Below are positions 45,390 through 55,175 of a stretch of 58,847 nucleotides of DNA, in pieces. Both the position numbers and the translations under genes were made by a program. Source of the stretch: Rhodospirillaceae bacterium (GTDB lineage Bacteria; Pseudomonadota; Alphaproteobacteria; UBA8366). The DNA lies in assembly GCA_002724395.1 (NCBI GenBank), contig PBOR01000011.1, forward strand, positions 3,463-62,309, given 5' to 3'. Each line of letters starts with the position of its first letter. The first letter of the stretch is position 1. Below the pieces are notes generated by a model. It had not been told where the DNA came from, ran no database searches, and saw only the letters and a program-made list of their open reading frames with translations.

Positions 45390-46752
45390 TTTCTCTGTCA
45401 AACCATTGTCCACGTTAGTGTTGTTAGTTTCCCTGCTAAGCATGGCATTTATAGACCACAGCGCCCGGGCGCAAGGGTTAGCAATTGTTCGGGACACAGA
45501 AATTGAAAATACTATTCGTGCTTACAGTGCGCCGCTGTTTGAAGCCGCAGGCCTCGATTTAAACTCTATCCGTATACGCCTTGTAAAAGATAATAGCCTA
45601 AACGCCTTTGTTGCGGGTGGCCAAAATATCTTTATTAATACTGGGCTCCTTGCACGCTCTGACAATGCGGGACAAATTATCGGCGTTCTCGCACATGAAA
45701 TTGGACATATTTCAGGCGGACATCTATCGCGTATTCATGAAGGTCTTCGAAATGCATCGACTCAATCGATTTTAGCTATGATCTTGGGTACAGCCGCGGC
45801 AGTCGCGGCTGGTAGCACTGAAGGTGTCACCGGCGCCCTGATTGGTGGCCAAGCACTCGGCCAGCGCGCCCTTTTTAAATATACCCAAGGTATGGAACAG
45901 GCTGCAGATCAGGCTGGCGTAAATTTTTTGGAACGTACCGGACAATCTTCGCGGGGATTATTGGAGTTCCTGCAAATTCTGCAGAAACAATCTGCCATCT
46001 ATGCCGGATCTAAAGACCCTTACGCCAATACCCATCCTTTAACGCAAGATAGAATATCCTTTTTGGGAAACCATGTTAAGAAATCGCGTTTTTCGAGGGT
46101 CCCTACACCGAAACAATTTACCGTCATGCATGCGCGCATGCGTGGCAAAATAAATGGCTATGTGGACACCCCTCATCGAACACTTAGTTACTACAGCGCC
46201 GAAGACAAACGAATAGAAGCCCGCTATGCTCGCGCCTACGCCTTTATGAAGCTACACGACGTAAAGAACGCCTTGAATATAGTCGACCAACTAATTGACG
46301 AATCCCCTGAAGATCCTTTTTTCCACGAATTGAAGGGGGATATTCTGAAGGACGCTGGTAAAATTCGTGAAGCTATGATCGCATATAACCAAGCAATTAC
46401 CATTCTGCCTTGGGCAGCATTGATCCGAATTAGCCTCGCGCGCGTTCACTTAGAACTCAATGACCCCAAATTAGACGATGCGGTCTTAAAGAACATCCAA
46501 GAAGCGTTAAGGTATGAAAACCAAATTCCTACAGCTTGGCGTCAACTGGCTACTATTTATGGACGGCGCGGAGAAACGGGCAAAGCATCCTTGGCCTTGG
46601 CAGAGGAGGCGATGTTACGGAGCGAAATTAGTCGCGCCAAAACAAATGTAAAACGTGCGTTAGAATTATTACCCAAAGGGTCGCCCGAGCATATACGAGC
46701 ATTGGATATAGACAACGAATTGGCTCAATTAAAAGCAACAGAAGATAGCTAG
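45361..46752 (+). CDS. Periplasmic M48 metalloprotease, BepA-like, with TPR tail
   Basis: 463 residues with a signal peptide (cleavage near ARAQG). The zinc protease domain (~residues 35-255) has HEIGHISGGH with two His ligands and catalytic Glu, and the third ligand in GMEQAADQAG. A TPR-like C-terminal half follows (~280-460, e.g. ALNIVDQLIDESPEDPFFHE). BepA/YfgC proteins fold or degrade LptD and other outer-membrane proteins. The order protease then DsbA-like gene (22 bases on) suggests joint envelope quality control. Confidence 0.9.
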   Translation: MHLKYVKKLIFSVKPLSTLVLLVSLLSMAFIDHSARAQGLAIVRDTEIENTIRAYSAPLFEAAGLDLNSIRIRLVKDNSLNAFVAGGQNIFINTGLLARSDNAGQIIGVLAHEIGHISGGHLSRIHEGLRNASTQSILAMILGTAAAVAAGSTEGVTGALIGGQALGQRALFKYTQGMEQAADQAGVNFLERTGQSSRGLLEFLQILQKQSAIYAGSKDPYANTHPLTQDRISFLGNHVKKSRFSRVPTPKQFTVMHARMRGKINGYVDTPHRTLSYYSAEDKRIEARYARAYAFMKLHDVKNALNIVDQLIDESPEDPFFHELKGDILKDAGKIREAMIAYNQAITILPWAALIRISLARVHLELNDPKLDDAVLKNIQEALRYENQIPTAWRQLATIYGRRGETGKASLALAEEAMLRSEISRAKTNVKRALELLPKGSPEHIRALDIDNELAQLKATEDS

Positions 46753-46774
46753 AGACCCAAAACATAGGTTTGCA

Positions 46775-47542
46775 ATGAATCGCATCAAGTTCAGTCTAAT
46801 CGGTATAAAAAGCGTTTTCGCTATCTGGGGTATGTTACTTCTCCCCATCGCAACGACAAATGCAGCGGACCCCCTAACCAGCGACCAAAAAAAAGTATTT
46901 GAAGAACTAATTCGAGACTATCTGATTAAAAACCCCGATATAATTCTAAAATCGATGGAAAAGTTGCGCGAACGCGAGCACCTTTTACAGAGAAAGGCGG
47001 CGATTGAGAAATTAACGAGCAACAAAGCAAATATTTTTAAACACCCCATGACACCTACCACAGGCAATATGAATGCCGATGTCACTCTTGTAGAGTTTTT
47101 TGACTATCAGTGCGGTTATTGTAAACAGGTGGCTGGGTCCCTCATCAAACTTATTGAAAATGACAAAAAGTTGCGCGTCGTTTGGAAAGAACTTCCAATA
47201 TTAGGACCAAACTCCAGGTTCGCAGCGACGGCTGCCATGGCGGCAAAGAAACAAGGGAAATACCTCACCTTCCACGTAGCACTAATGAAAAGCCGCGGCC
47301 AGCTCAGTCCAGAAGTCATCATGCGGACTGCAGGGAAAGTTGGCCTTGATGTCGCCAAGTTACGAGAAGATATGGACGATCCTCAAATCAATGACTATCT
47401 CGATGAAACCATTGGCCTTGCTCAGTCTCTAGGCATCCGCAGTATACCGGCTTTCATTATAGGCAAACGCATCATTCCCGGTGCTCTTGGGCTAGATCAG
47501 CTCAAATCCTACATATCCGAAGAGCGCAAACCGAGGAGTTAA
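46775..47542 (+). CDS. DsbA/ScsC-like thiol oxidoreductase
   Basis: 255 residues. Signal peptide to about residue 31. An N-terminal helical stretch (IRDYLIKNPDIILKSMEKL) is the type that makes ScsC-like proteins multimeric. The thioredoxin fold has the redox motif CGYC in FFDYQCGYCKQV and the cis-proline loop in IRSIPAFIIG. It should form or isomerise disulfides in the periplasm. Whether oxidase or isomerase cannot be told from sequence. Convergent with the maiA-like gene. Confidence 0.9.
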   Translation: MNRIKFSLIGIKSVFAIWGMLLLPIATTNAADPLTSDQKKVFEELIRDYLIKNPDIILKSMEKLREREHLLQRKAAIEKLTSNKANIFKHPMTPTTGNMNADVTLVEFFDYQCGYCKQVAGSLIKLIENDKKLRVVWKELPILGPNSRFAATAAMAAKKQGKYLTFHVALMKSRGQLSPEVIMRTAGKVGLDVAKLREDMDDPQINDYLDETIGLAQSLGIRSIPAFIIGKRIIPGALGLDQLKSYISEERKPRS

Positions 47543-47559
47543 TCATTTACGGACAAGTT

Positions 47560-48192
47560 TTATCTCGCATCAGGCTGATTTTCCGGTAATGCTTCAAGAA
47601 ATGCGGGGTGCTGAGCACATGCTGCCTTGACTGCTAATAATGTTGGGAAAGCCGATAGGTCTAATTCATAGCGTTTCGCGGCGTAAAGTTGCGGAATAAG
47701 GAAGCAATCAGCCATGGTCATTGTATCTCCATGGCAGAAATGCCCTGCATTGGGGTCACTAGCAAGCCAGTTCTCTAGTGCGCTAAACCCTTGCAACGCC
47801 CAATAAGCATACCACTCAATTCGCGCTTGATCGGAAAATTTTTCAGCTACATGGGAACGCACCCGGCTCGATAATCGTGGATGCATCTCACAAGCAATTG
47901 CTTGAGCAATAGCGCGGACTCGGGCACGACCGGCCGTATCAGACGGCATTAGAGGGGGCTCTGGGTAAGTCTCCTCTAAATACTCGAATATGGCAACGGA
48001 CTGGCGAATAACTAATCCACCGTCTTCCAAGGTTGGTACAATAGATTGGTGGTTTATTTCAGTGTAATACGCCGTCCGTTGGTCTCCCTGAGTAAGGTTT
48101 ATTGCCACATGCTCTACCTTAATGCCCTTTAACGCAAGCGCCAGGCGAACACGAAAAGCTGCGGAAGATCGCCAATATGTATAAAGTTTCAT
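47560..48192 (-). CDS. maiA: Maleylacetoacetate isomerase / zeta-class glutathione transferase
   Basis: 210 residues. The zeta-class signature YWRSSAAFRVRLALALKG (SSxxxRVR) lies at residues ~6-23, followed by a thioredoxin-like N-domain with IVPTLEDGGLVIRQSVAIFE and a helical C-domain. The enzyme isomerises maleylacetoacetate to fumarylacetoacetate in tyrosine breakdown, using glutathione. No other tyrosine pathway gene is next to it, so the exact substrate is not certain. Confidence 0.87.
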   Translation of the reverse strand: MKLYTYWRSSAAFRVRLALALKGIKVEHVAINLTQGDQRTAYYTEINHQSIVPTLEDGGLVIRQSVAIFEYLEETYPEPPLMPSDTAGRARVRAIAQAIACEMHPRLSSRVRSHVAEKFSDQARIEWYAYWALQGFSALENWLASDPNAGHFCHGDTMTMADCFLIPQLYAAKRYELDLSAFPTLLAVKAACAQHPAFLEALPENQPDAR

Positions 48193-48237
48193 GAAGCCGA
48201 TTCTCCGCCGAACTAGAACCGTGACAGTGTGATTATA

Positions 48238-50172
48238 TCAAAGGTTTTCGATCAATAGAGTTTCTAAATTGTCCGCTGGTTCAATTTTAAAAACCTTACC
48301 ATAGAAATATAGCTCTCCTTCAAGGGCAGCCTTAATATTCGCCGCCTGACGAAAGCCGTGGCCCTCTTCGGGGAACGTCACGTAAGCAACAGCAATACGC
48401 TTTTCCCTCAACACCTCTACCATCGCTTCCGCTTGATCCGACGGCACCACCTTATCCTGCAAACCTTGAAAAAAAATTACCGGACAATCAAGTCCGTCCA
48501 CATGATTAATGGGCGATCGTGCACGATATTCTTCTTCGGCTTCTGGCCACGGCCCAACCAAGCCATCCAAATATCTAGATTCAAACTTATGTGTCCCTTT
48601 TACTAACGCCGATAGGTCGCCAATACCGTAATGACTTGCGCCGGCCGAAAAGCAGTTTGCAAAAGTAAGTGCACAAAGGGTCGTATAACCTCCCGCGCTC
48701 CGTCCAGATATGGCCATCCTTTGCTCATCTACCCATTCTTTGTTACTTAACCACCGCGCACCAGCCGCACAATCCTCCAAATCAATACGCCCCCACTCAC
48801 CGTTAAGGCGGTGACGATAAGCCCTGCCAAAGCCAGTAGACCCTCGATAGTTCATATCTAATACGGCAAAGCCTCGGCTAGTCCAAAACTGAGTCTTAAG
48901 GTCGAAGGCAGCTGTTGTCTGTCCCGTCGGCCCACCATGGCTTTTTACGATCAGTGGAGGTAAATCAGTAGGCAGCCCATCAAATTTCGCATTCTGCGGA
49001 TGGTAGAAAAAACCATGCGCAAATTCATTTTTACCCACCGGCACTGTAACGGTGATCGGGCGCGACACGTTGCCCGCATCTAAAGTTGCTGACGCCGAAT
49101 GGTAAAGGACGGAAATTTCTCTAGATTCAGTCTCCAACGATACGATAACCCGGGGTTCCTTCAACCCACCAGCCAAAAAAACGGCGCGTCCAGCAGATGC
49201 CTTCAAGCCCTGAATTTCAACAAAAGGAAGCAATAGCGGCTCAAAATCGCCCGTGTTGATTTCAATCATACAAATTTTGAAAAGCCCATCCAGGATATAG
49301 GTAGCAACCAGGGTATTCTCCGATGCAAATCCATACATCGACATACCGAACACCCACTGGGGCAAACCAAAATCCGCCTCAAGAGGTAATACCTGCTCAA
49401 TTTCTCCGTCGGCGTGACGATAAATGTTCCACCAACCTGACCTGTCGGACACGAAATAGAGTTTCCCATCTGGAGAAAATTCGGGTTGGAAAATAGACTC
49501 ATCTACGCCGCCAGCGACTCGCTTTGGCAGCAACAGCTCCCCCTGTTCATCCAATTCGCTACACCATAGTTCGCAGCCATCCCATGGCATATTGGGATGG
49601 CTCCAGCTTAACCATGCAAAACGATGCCCGTCCGGAGAAATTTTCGGAGATGCATAGAAATCATTACCTTTGGCCAACACCGTAATCTGTCCGTCAATAG
49701 CTATCGCAACCAATTCGTTTAACGGCTCTCGTCCATAAACCTCATGGTTCTCACGAACCGCAATCAAACGACTTCGTCGGTCATCCCATTCTAAATCAGC
49801 AAACCGCCATTGGCCTTCTGCAGTAAGCGGCTCTGGTTCCGCACCGGCCGATTGGCGATACACGCGACCGTCAGCGTCATTACTAAACCAGAGTGTAGAA
49901 TTACCAATAGTGAAAGCTCCGCCACCATATTCATGCGCACGACTACGAACGCTAAAAGCATCAGCCGAGAAGTCCTCTATGCATCCGTCAGGCTCCCGAC
50001 GACGCACCACACTTCGGCCTTTCTCGCTTGGGCGCACCTCATTCCAATAAACAGAACCGCCATCAAGCTGAATCTGTCCAATTTCTACGGTCCCTGCCGC
50101 AATCCAATCCGCAGTAATCTGCGAGCTCCAACTTCCATATGGTGCATTAATTTTATTAGGCATTTCACCCAT
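48238..50172 (-). CDS. S9-family prolyl oligopeptidase-like peptidase
   Basis: 644 residues, no signal peptide. The N-terminal ~370 residues form a beta propeller (repeated blocks such as FSPDGKLYFVSDRSGWWNIY). The C-terminal alpha/beta hydrolase has HGGPTGQTT, FAVLDMNYRGSTGFGR, the nucleophile Ser in AISGRSAGGYTTL, Asp in FQGLQDKVVPSDQ and His in FPEEGHGF. It should cleave short peptides in the cytoplasm. A start at residue 4 (ATG 50163) is also possible. Confidence 0.9.
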   Translation of the reverse strand: MGEMPNKINAPYGSWSSQITADWIAAGTVEIGQIQLDGGSVYWNEVRPSEKGRSVVRRREPDGCIEDFSADAFSVRSRAHEYGGGAFTIGNSTLWFSNDADGRVYRQSAGAEPEPLTAEGQWRFADLEWDDRRSRLIAVRENHEVYGREPLNELVAIAIDGQITVLAKGNDFYASPKISPDGHRFAWLSWSHPNMPWDGCELWCSELDEQGELLLPKRVAGGVDESIFQPEFSPDGKLYFVSDRSGWWNIYRHADGEIEQVLPLEADFGLPQWVFGMSMYGFASENTLVATYILDGLFKICMIEINTGDFEPLLLPFVEIQGLKASAGRAVFLAGGLKEPRVIVSLETESREISVLYHSASATLDAGNVSRPITVTVPVGKNEFAHGFFYHPQNAKFDGLPTDLPPLIVKSHGGPTGQTTAAFDLKTQFWTSRGFAVLDMNYRGSTGFGRAYRHRLNGEWGRIDLEDCAAGARWLSNKEWVDEQRMAISGRSAGGYTTLCALTFANCFSAGASHYGIGDLSALVKGTHKFESRYLDGLVGPWPEAEEEYRARSPINHVDGLDCPVIFFQGLQDKVVPSDQAEAMVEVLREKRIAVAYVTFPEEGHGFRQAANIKAALEGELYFYGKVFKIEPADNLETLLIENL

Positions 50173-50302
50173 ATTCTGATTGCGTTATCGAAATTCTACA
50201 AGAAGAGCTCACGTTGACATACAAGCATTGTTCATCTTTTCTTTTCACAGAGCAATGAATTGATATAGTGCATCGCATCAAGATTGATTTTGGATACATA
50301 TC

Positions 50303-50749
50303 GTGACCGATACGCACAACGTGCTCGTACTCAATGGGCCAAATTTGAATATGCTTGGGGTTAGAGAACCAAAGGTCTATGGTTCAGAAACACTCGAGAG
50401 TATTGAAACGAGCTGTCAACGTATTGCAAATCGCCTAGATATCTCTGTGTTGTTCAAGCAATCCAATATTGAGGGTACTCTTGTCAGCTGGATTCAAGAA
50501 GCGCGGGAAACGCAGGATGCCATTATCATCAATGCTGGCGCTTTTACGCACACCTCGATTGCAATTCTAGACGCATTACAGTTGGTCGAAGTTCCCGTTA
50601 TTGAACTCCATTTATCGAATATTTTCGCGCGCGAAGAATTTCGGCATCACTCATATATTTCTCCCTGCGCCACCGGGGTAATCTGCGGATTTGGCGCCGC
50701 TGGATACGAATTGGCTCTTGAAGCTACAAAGCGTCTTCTAGACAACTAG
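50303..50749 (+). CDS. aroQ: 3-dehydroquinate dehydratase, type II
   Basis: 148 residues from a GTG at 50303. It dehydrates 3-dehydroquinate in the shikimate pathway. Motifs: LNGPNLNMLGVREPKVYG with the conserved Arg and Tyr, INAGAFTHTSIAILDAL, IELHLSNIFAREEFRHHSYI with catalytic His. It heads the aroQ-accB-accC-aat run, with accB 12 bases on, an order common in proteobacteria. Confidence 0.95.
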   Translation: MTDTHNVLVLNGPNLNMLGVREPKVYGSETLESIETSCQRIANRLDISVLFKQSNIEGTLVSWIQEARETQDAIIINAGAFTHTSIAILDALQLVEVPVIELHLSNIFAREEFRHHSYISPCATGVICGFGAAGYELALEATKRLLDN

Positions 50750-50761
50750 GGCAGACCGATA

Positions 50762-51199
50762 ATGGCAAAAATAAACTTAGACAAAACATTAATTCGCGAT
50801 CTGAATGCACTGCTGGAAGAGACTGGGCTCAGCGAAATAGAAATCAGCGAGGGGAGGCAATCCGTTCGGGTTGCTCGGCAAAGCGGAAGTGTAATTGCCG
50901 CTACCCCTGTTGCGACGACTTCAGTACCGCTAGTGACTGATGAAAAAGAGTTTCCGGTCTCCGACATCAATACAATTCCATCGCCCATGGTCGGCACCGT
51001 ATATCTCTCGCCAAAACCCGGAGATCCGGTATTCGTTTCCGCTGGGGACCAGGTGAACGAAGGACAAACATTAATGATAATCGAAGCAATGAAAGTTATG
51101 AACCCCATTCCTGCACCAAAAGCAGGGACCGTCAAACGGGTAATTGTTTCCGATTCACAGCCAGTCGAATTTGGGGAACCACTTTTAATTCTTGAGTAG
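50762..51199 (+). CDS. accB: Biotin carboxyl carrier protein of acetyl-CoA carboxylase
   Basis: 145 residues. The biotinyl domain (~residues 70-145) has the biotin-accepting Lys in IIEAMKVMNPIPAPKAG, with the thumb loop region before it. The N-terminal ~40 residues are helical and bind the carboxylase, joined by a linker. It carries CO2 from biotin carboxylase to acetyl-CoA, the first step of fatty-acid synthesis. accC follows after five bases. Confidence 0.95.
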   Translation: MAKINLDKTLIRDLNALLEETGLSEIEISEGRQSVRVARQSGSVIAATPVATTSVPLVTDEKEFPVSDINTIPSPMVGTVYLSPKPGDPVFVSAGDQVNEGQTLMIIEAMKVMNPIPAPKAGTVKRVIVSDSQPVEFGEPLLILE

Positions 51200-51204
51200 A
51201 GCAT

Positions 51205-52557
51205 TTGTTAGATAAAGTCTTAATCGCAAATCGCGGCGAAATCGCACTTCGGATTCATCGCGCCTGCAAAGAGATGGGCATTAACACGGTCGCTGTCCAC
51301 TCAACGGCAGACGAAAATGCCATGCATGTGCGCCTAGCAGATGAGGCCGTCTGTATTGGCCCGCCGTCATCCGCCAATAGCTATCTTAACATCGCTGCTA
51401 TTCTCTCAGCGGCCAATATAACGAGTGCCGACGCTATTCATCCCGGCATTGGCTTTCTCTCCGAGAATTCTCAGTTTGCTGAAATGGTAGAGGAACTCGG
51501 ACTCGCATTCATCGGACCAACCGCTGAACATATAAACCTTATGGGCGACAAAATTACGGCAAAACAAAAAGCCGTCGAAATCGGCTTACCCGTCGTCCCG
51601 GGCTCGAATGGCGCGGTAGAAACTCCTGCAGAGGCTGAGGCGTTTGCTGCAGAAGTCGGTTTCCCAGTTATCATTAAGGCCACGGCAGGCGGTGGGGGAC
51701 GAGGCATGCAAATTGCTCATTGCGCCGAAGACTTACCAGATGCTCTGAATATGTGTCGACAAGAGGCTGGTGCGGCCTTTGGAAATGATTCGGTCTATGT
51801 CGAGAAGCTGCTGTTGCAACCCCGCCATATAGAAGTCCAAGTAATGGGCGACGGAAATGGCTTGGTCGTTCATTTCGGCGAACGTGATTGCTCATTGCAA
51901 CGACGTCACCAAAAAGTGCTAGAAGAAGCCCCTTCGCCAGCTATTGATTCTGCGACACGACAACGAATTGGTGAAACGGTAACGAAGGCACTCGCCAAGA
52001 TAAGGTACCGGAGTGCGGGCACTGTCGAGTTTCTTTATGAAAACGGCGAGTTTTATTTCATAGAAATGAATACGCGCTTGCAGGTTGAGCATCCTATTAC
52101 CGAAATGATAACCGGCTATGATCTAGTTAGAGCACAACTCCGTGTTGCTGCCGGAAAAGGGCTTGGTTATACACAAAAAGATATTCCCCTCATGGGCCAC
52201 GCGATTGAATGTCGGATAAATGCTGAAAACCCTGTTACGTTCGCCCCTTCACCCGGCAAGGTCATCGATTATCATGCACCTGGAGGGCTCGGAGTGCGGG
52301 TGGATTCAGCAATTTATGCCGGATACACCGTTCCGCCTCATTATGACAGCCTCGTTGCCAAACTCATCGTACATGGCCGAAATCGCGAACTATGTCTTAT
52401 GCGGCTTCGACGAACTTTGGATGAAATTGTCGTCGGCGGAATAGATACTACTATCGCACTACACCAAAGATTGATGGACGTGCCTGAATTCACCTCCGGT
52501 GAATACGATATTCACTGGCTTGAGCAATGGCTCGAAAGTGAGTTGCAAAACAGTTAG
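51205..52557 (+). CDS. accC: Biotin carboxylase subunit of acetyl-CoA carboxylase
   Basis: 450 residues from a TTG at 51205. ATP-grasp enzyme that carboxylates biotin on AccB. Motifs: VLIANRGEIALRIHRACKEM, IHPGIGFLSENSQFAE, ATP loop KATAGGGGRGMQIA, HFGERDCSLQRRHQKVLEEA, and EFYFIEMNTRLQVEHPITE. Normal length. Cotranscribed with accB. Confidence 0.96.
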   Translation: MLDKVLIANRGEIALRIHRACKEMGINTVAVHSTADENAMHVRLADEAVCIGPPSSANSYLNIAAILSAANITSADAIHPGIGFLSENSQFAEMVEELGLAFIGPTAEHINLMGDKITAKQKAVEIGLPVVPGSNGAVETPAEAEAFAAEVGFPVIIKATAGGGGRGMQIAHCAEDLPDALNMCRQEAGAAFGNDSVYVEKLLLQPRHIEVQVMGDGNGLVVHFGERDCSLQRRHQKVLEEAPSPAIDSATRQRIGETVTKALAKIRYRSAGTVEFLYENGEFYFIEMNTRLQVEHPITEMITGYDLVRAQLRVAAGKGLGYTQKDIPLMGHAIECRINAENPVTFAPSPGKVIDYHAPGGLGVRVDSAIYAGYTVPPHYDSLVAKLIVHGRNRELCLMRLRRTLDEIVVGGIDTTIALHQRLMDVPEFTSGEYDIHWLEQWLESELQNS

Positions 52558-52569
52558 GAAGGCCAGGTC

Positions 52570-53211
52570 ATGGAAATGCCGGAAATCACACCTGACTTGC
52601 TGCTCAAAGCCTATTCAATTGGCGTGTTTCCGATGGCTGAAGACCATGATGATCCAGAAATTTTTTGGGTCGATCCGCGCATGCGAGGCATTCTTCCGCT
52701 TGACCGGTTTCACGTACCGCGCCGCTTGAGACGTACTGTGCGATCTAGTATCTATAAAGTCACCGTGAATGCCGACTTCAATGCAGTGATAGAGGGATGT
52801 GCCAAAACCGTAAACGATAGGCCACAAACCTGGATCAACACCAAAATTATCGACCTATATACGAGCCTTCATTATATGGGGTACGCACATTCCCTTGAAT
52901 GTTGGCGAAACGGGGAATTAGCCGGTGGCCTCTATGGCGTAATACTTGGCGGTGTCTTCTTTGGTGAAAGTATGTTTTCACGCCAGCGCGACGCGAGCAA
53001 AGTGGCGTTAGTACATTTAATTTATCGCATGCACGCTGGTAATTTTGCTTTCGTAGATACTCAATTTATAACCAAACATCTTAGTCAATTCGGTGCCATC
53101 GAGATTCCACGCCAAGAATATATAGATATGCTCAAAAAAGGATTGAAGCTGCCTTCCAATTTCGAAGCGCCCATTTCTAAGCAAATAATCGAATCGGTAC
53201 TTCAGAACTAA
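52570..53211 (+). CDS. aat: Leucyl/phenylalanyl-tRNA-protein transferase
   Basis: 213 residues. Aat adds Leu or Phe from tRNA to N-terminal Arg/Lys of proteins, marking them for ClpAP. Motifs: LLLKAYSIGVFPMAED, FWVDPRMRGILPLDRFHVPR, GYAHSLECWRNGELAGGLYG, and FFGESMFSRQRDASKVALVH. The start follows accC by 12 bases. Confidence 0.94.
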   Translation: MEMPEITPDLLLKAYSIGVFPMAEDHDDPEIFWVDPRMRGILPLDRFHVPRRLRRTVRSSIYKVTVNADFNAVIEGCAKTVNDRPQTWINTKIIDLYTSLHYMGYAHSLECWRNGELAGGLYGVILGGVFFGESMFSRQRDASKVALVHLIYRMHAGNFAFVDTQFITKHLSQFGAIEIPRQEYIDMLKKGLKLPSNFEAPISKQIIESVLQN

Positions 53212-53738
53212 ACTTAGGGGGAGGCGACTTTAACAAAACAACCAAAGCCGTTGTCGTAATGCCCACCGCATTGCCATCTTAGAAATAACAATAACCTTTT
53301 TCATATGACCGAGGACTAGACTTGAAATTGTGACCCCGATCGCACCTGCATGACAGAGAAGGTCGCTGAAACGGCGCTGGTTTTGATGTCGATATAGGAG
53401 CAGAAAAGGTAACCAAATAGCTTCTAAGAAATAGATTGGTAAAAAACCAGATTCTACATCAAATAGAAAGAGCACCCAACATAACAACTCTTTAAAAGAA
53501 AATTATCTCAGAAAAGGTGAGAAAGAAATTGGGTTTAAGTAATTGACTGAAAGCCTGTGGATCAAGAAGGACGGGTTGAAAGTTGACTTGTTTAAACCAT
53601 TGTCCAAAACTTTCGGGAATAAGACGACTATCATGGCAAATATCCTCAGAGACCCCAGTCACTTGAGTAGACGAGACTTCTCATCTCGTTTACCGATACG
53701 AAAGAAGGAAAACGTCTCATCCAGAACACCTAGCTGAG
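53212..53738. other. 527-base gap between aat and the DUF2155 gene
   Basis: Frames at 53230-53487 (minus) and 53543-53737 (plus) lack convincing start sites and family features, though the first has two hydrophobic stretches. Near 53672-53692 ACGAGA and TCTCGT can form a short stem. aat and DUF2155 genes point toward each other across this gap. I see no definite gene here. Confidence 0.3.
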
Positions 53739-54152
53739 CTAAGGTTCCCTAGTTCTTTCTAATTTAGGCGGAGATTTCAACTTACAGTCCAGCACCCAAA
53801 CGTCGTAAACCGGATGCTCCAAACCGTTAAGGCTAGGACTGGAAGCGAACATCCAGCCGTGAAACAAATCAAGCCGATCTTCACCAGCTTTTGCTTCATA
53901 AATTTCCAAAAAAGCCACAGACTCTGGCGGTTCTTCGGGCGGAGTGCGTTCACATTTGCGAACTATGATTTGCAAGGTTCCAAACCGAATTGCGCGGTCA
54001 ACTGGGGCCTCAAATGACCAAACCCGCGCAGTTACCTTATCCATTCCCTGCAGTAAAACCGTATCACCCACAAACCCCAAGGCGCCGGCTCCCCCGAAAA
54101 AAATCATCACGACGGCGGCTACGCCTGCGATAAATAAAGACGATCTAACCAT
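53739..54152 (-). CDS. DUF2155 periplasmic protein
   Basis: 137 residues. A hydrophobic N-terminus (~residues 5-27) serves as signal or anchor. The DUF2155 core reads VLLQGMDKVTARVWSFEAPV, FGTLQIIVRKCERTPPEEPP, FLEIYEA, FHGWMFASSPSLNGLEHPVY and VWVLDC; the two Cys residues may form a disulfide. The family is nearly confined to alphaproteobacteria and usually sits beside mlaD and the NDUFA12 gene, as here. Molecular role unknown. Confidence 0.88.
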   Translation of the reverse strand: MVRSSLFIAGVAAVVMIFFGGAGALGFVGDTVLLQGMDKVTARVWSFEAPVDRAIRFGTLQIIVRKCERTPPEEPPESVAFLEIYEAKAGEDRLDLFHGWMFASSPSLNGLEHPVYDVWVLDCKLKSPPKLERTREP

Positions 54153-54198
54153 AATTATTCTATTCGCGAATACACGTAAATGAAGTCAAACGATTTAC

Positions 54199-54720
54199 CT
54201 AAAAATCAGACGTTTTAGCACTGGGGTCATCCCTAACCAACACCAGCACTCGTTGGAGTAGTTCTCCAAGAGAAATGACATCTTTTGTTTTAGTCAATTC
54301 GGCCCCATCAATTAGAGCATGTCCGCCACCGCTAAGCTCAAGTTTAATGTAATTGCCGCCTAATAATCCGTCATTACCGATGCTAACAAGGGTATCCTTC
54401 GTAAGGCGAACGTCCGGCCGAATTGTCATCGACACAATGGCCTTAAAGTCCCTCGGGTCAACCTGTTGTCCAACAACGGCACCAACTTTCACGCCGCCGA
54501 TTCGAACGTCACTGCCAACAACCAAACCGTCTACCGCGTTGAACTTTGCAGTCACCTCATACCCTTCATCCAACCTAAGGTCCGTAGCAATGAATGCAAA
54601 ATAGACTAGCACGCCGAGAATCGATAGCGCTGTCGCGCCGAGGATCGTTTCAATCGACCTCCGCGAAAATACCTTCGCCACACTCAATTCAGCTTTTTTT
54701 CCACCTACAGGTAGCCGCAT
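54199..54720 (-). CDS. mlaD: MCE/MlaD-domain lipid-binding protein, third paralogue
   Basis: 173 residues. N-terminal helix (~residues 19-40, TILGATALSILGVLVYFAFI), then one MCE domain (VTAKFNAVDGLVVGSDVRIG, GVKVGAVVGQ, GLLGGNYIKLELSGG). MlaD hexamers bind phospholipid at the inner membrane and work with MlaE and MlaF. Its ATG overlaps the TAA of the preceding mlaD gene (TAATG). A longer N-terminus than its neighbours (MRLPVGGKKAELSVAKVFSR). Confidence 0.87.
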   Translation of the reverse strand: MRLPVGGKKAELSVAKVFSRRSIETILGATALSILGVLVYFAFIATDLRLDEGYEVTAKFNAVDGLVVGSDVRIGGVKVGAVVGQQVDPRDFKAIVSMTIRPDVRLTKDTLVSIGNDGLLGGNYIKLELSGGGHALIDGAELTKTKDVISLGELLQRVLVLVRDDPSAKTSDF

Positions 54721-55175
54721 TAGAGATTTGGCCCCTCACCTAATCCGAAAATTTCTTTCCCAACCGCCGTTTCAACAGGTTCGACATCCCTGGTTTTCTT
54801 TAGCTGCAAACCATGACGATTCGATCGCTTGCCCTTGCCTGGAATTAAAGCAATATACTTGCCGCCCAATACACCTGCCGACACCACCGCTACAGTGGTA
54901 TCAACCGGCAGCTTGAGCTCGGGCAGCACTGCCATCTTTACCAGAGCACGGTAGTCTTTCTGATCAATCGTGAGACCAGTTACCGTCCCAACCTTCACAC
55001 CGCCAATTCGAACATCATTGCCAAGTGCCAACCCGTCAGTTGAATTGAACTTAGCTACCACCTCATACCCTTTTACCGGCGCCACATTGCCAATGTTAGA
55101 TGCAAACACTAGGAACACTCCGGCTACCAAAAGCACCATCGCCGCGAGGGCAGTCTCTAATACATTACGTCTCAT
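54720..55175 (-). CDS. mlaD: MCE/MlaD-domain lipid-binding protein, second paralogue
   Basis: 151 residues: a helix at ~6-27 (ETALAAMVLLVAGVFLVFAS) and one MCE domain (VVAKFNSTDGLALGNDVRIG, GVKVGTVTGL, GVLGGKYIALIPGKG). It starts four bases inside the end of the previous gene (ATGA) and is followed by the third copy with a one-base overlap. Same fold as its neighbours, with sequence differences outside the MCE core. Confidence 0.88.
   Translation of the reverse strand: MRRNVLETALAAMVLLVAGVFLVFASNIGNVAPVKGYEVVAKFNSTDGLALGNDVRIGGVKVGTVTGLTIDQKDYRALVKMAVLPELKLPVDTTVAVVSAGVLGGKYIALIPGKGKRSNRHGLQLKKTRDVEPVETAVGKEIFGLGEGPNL

Noticed and set aside
53230-53487. Minus-strand 85-codon frame between aat and DUF2155
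   Set aside because: No ribosome site or family features beyond two hydrophobic stretches; not supported as a gene.
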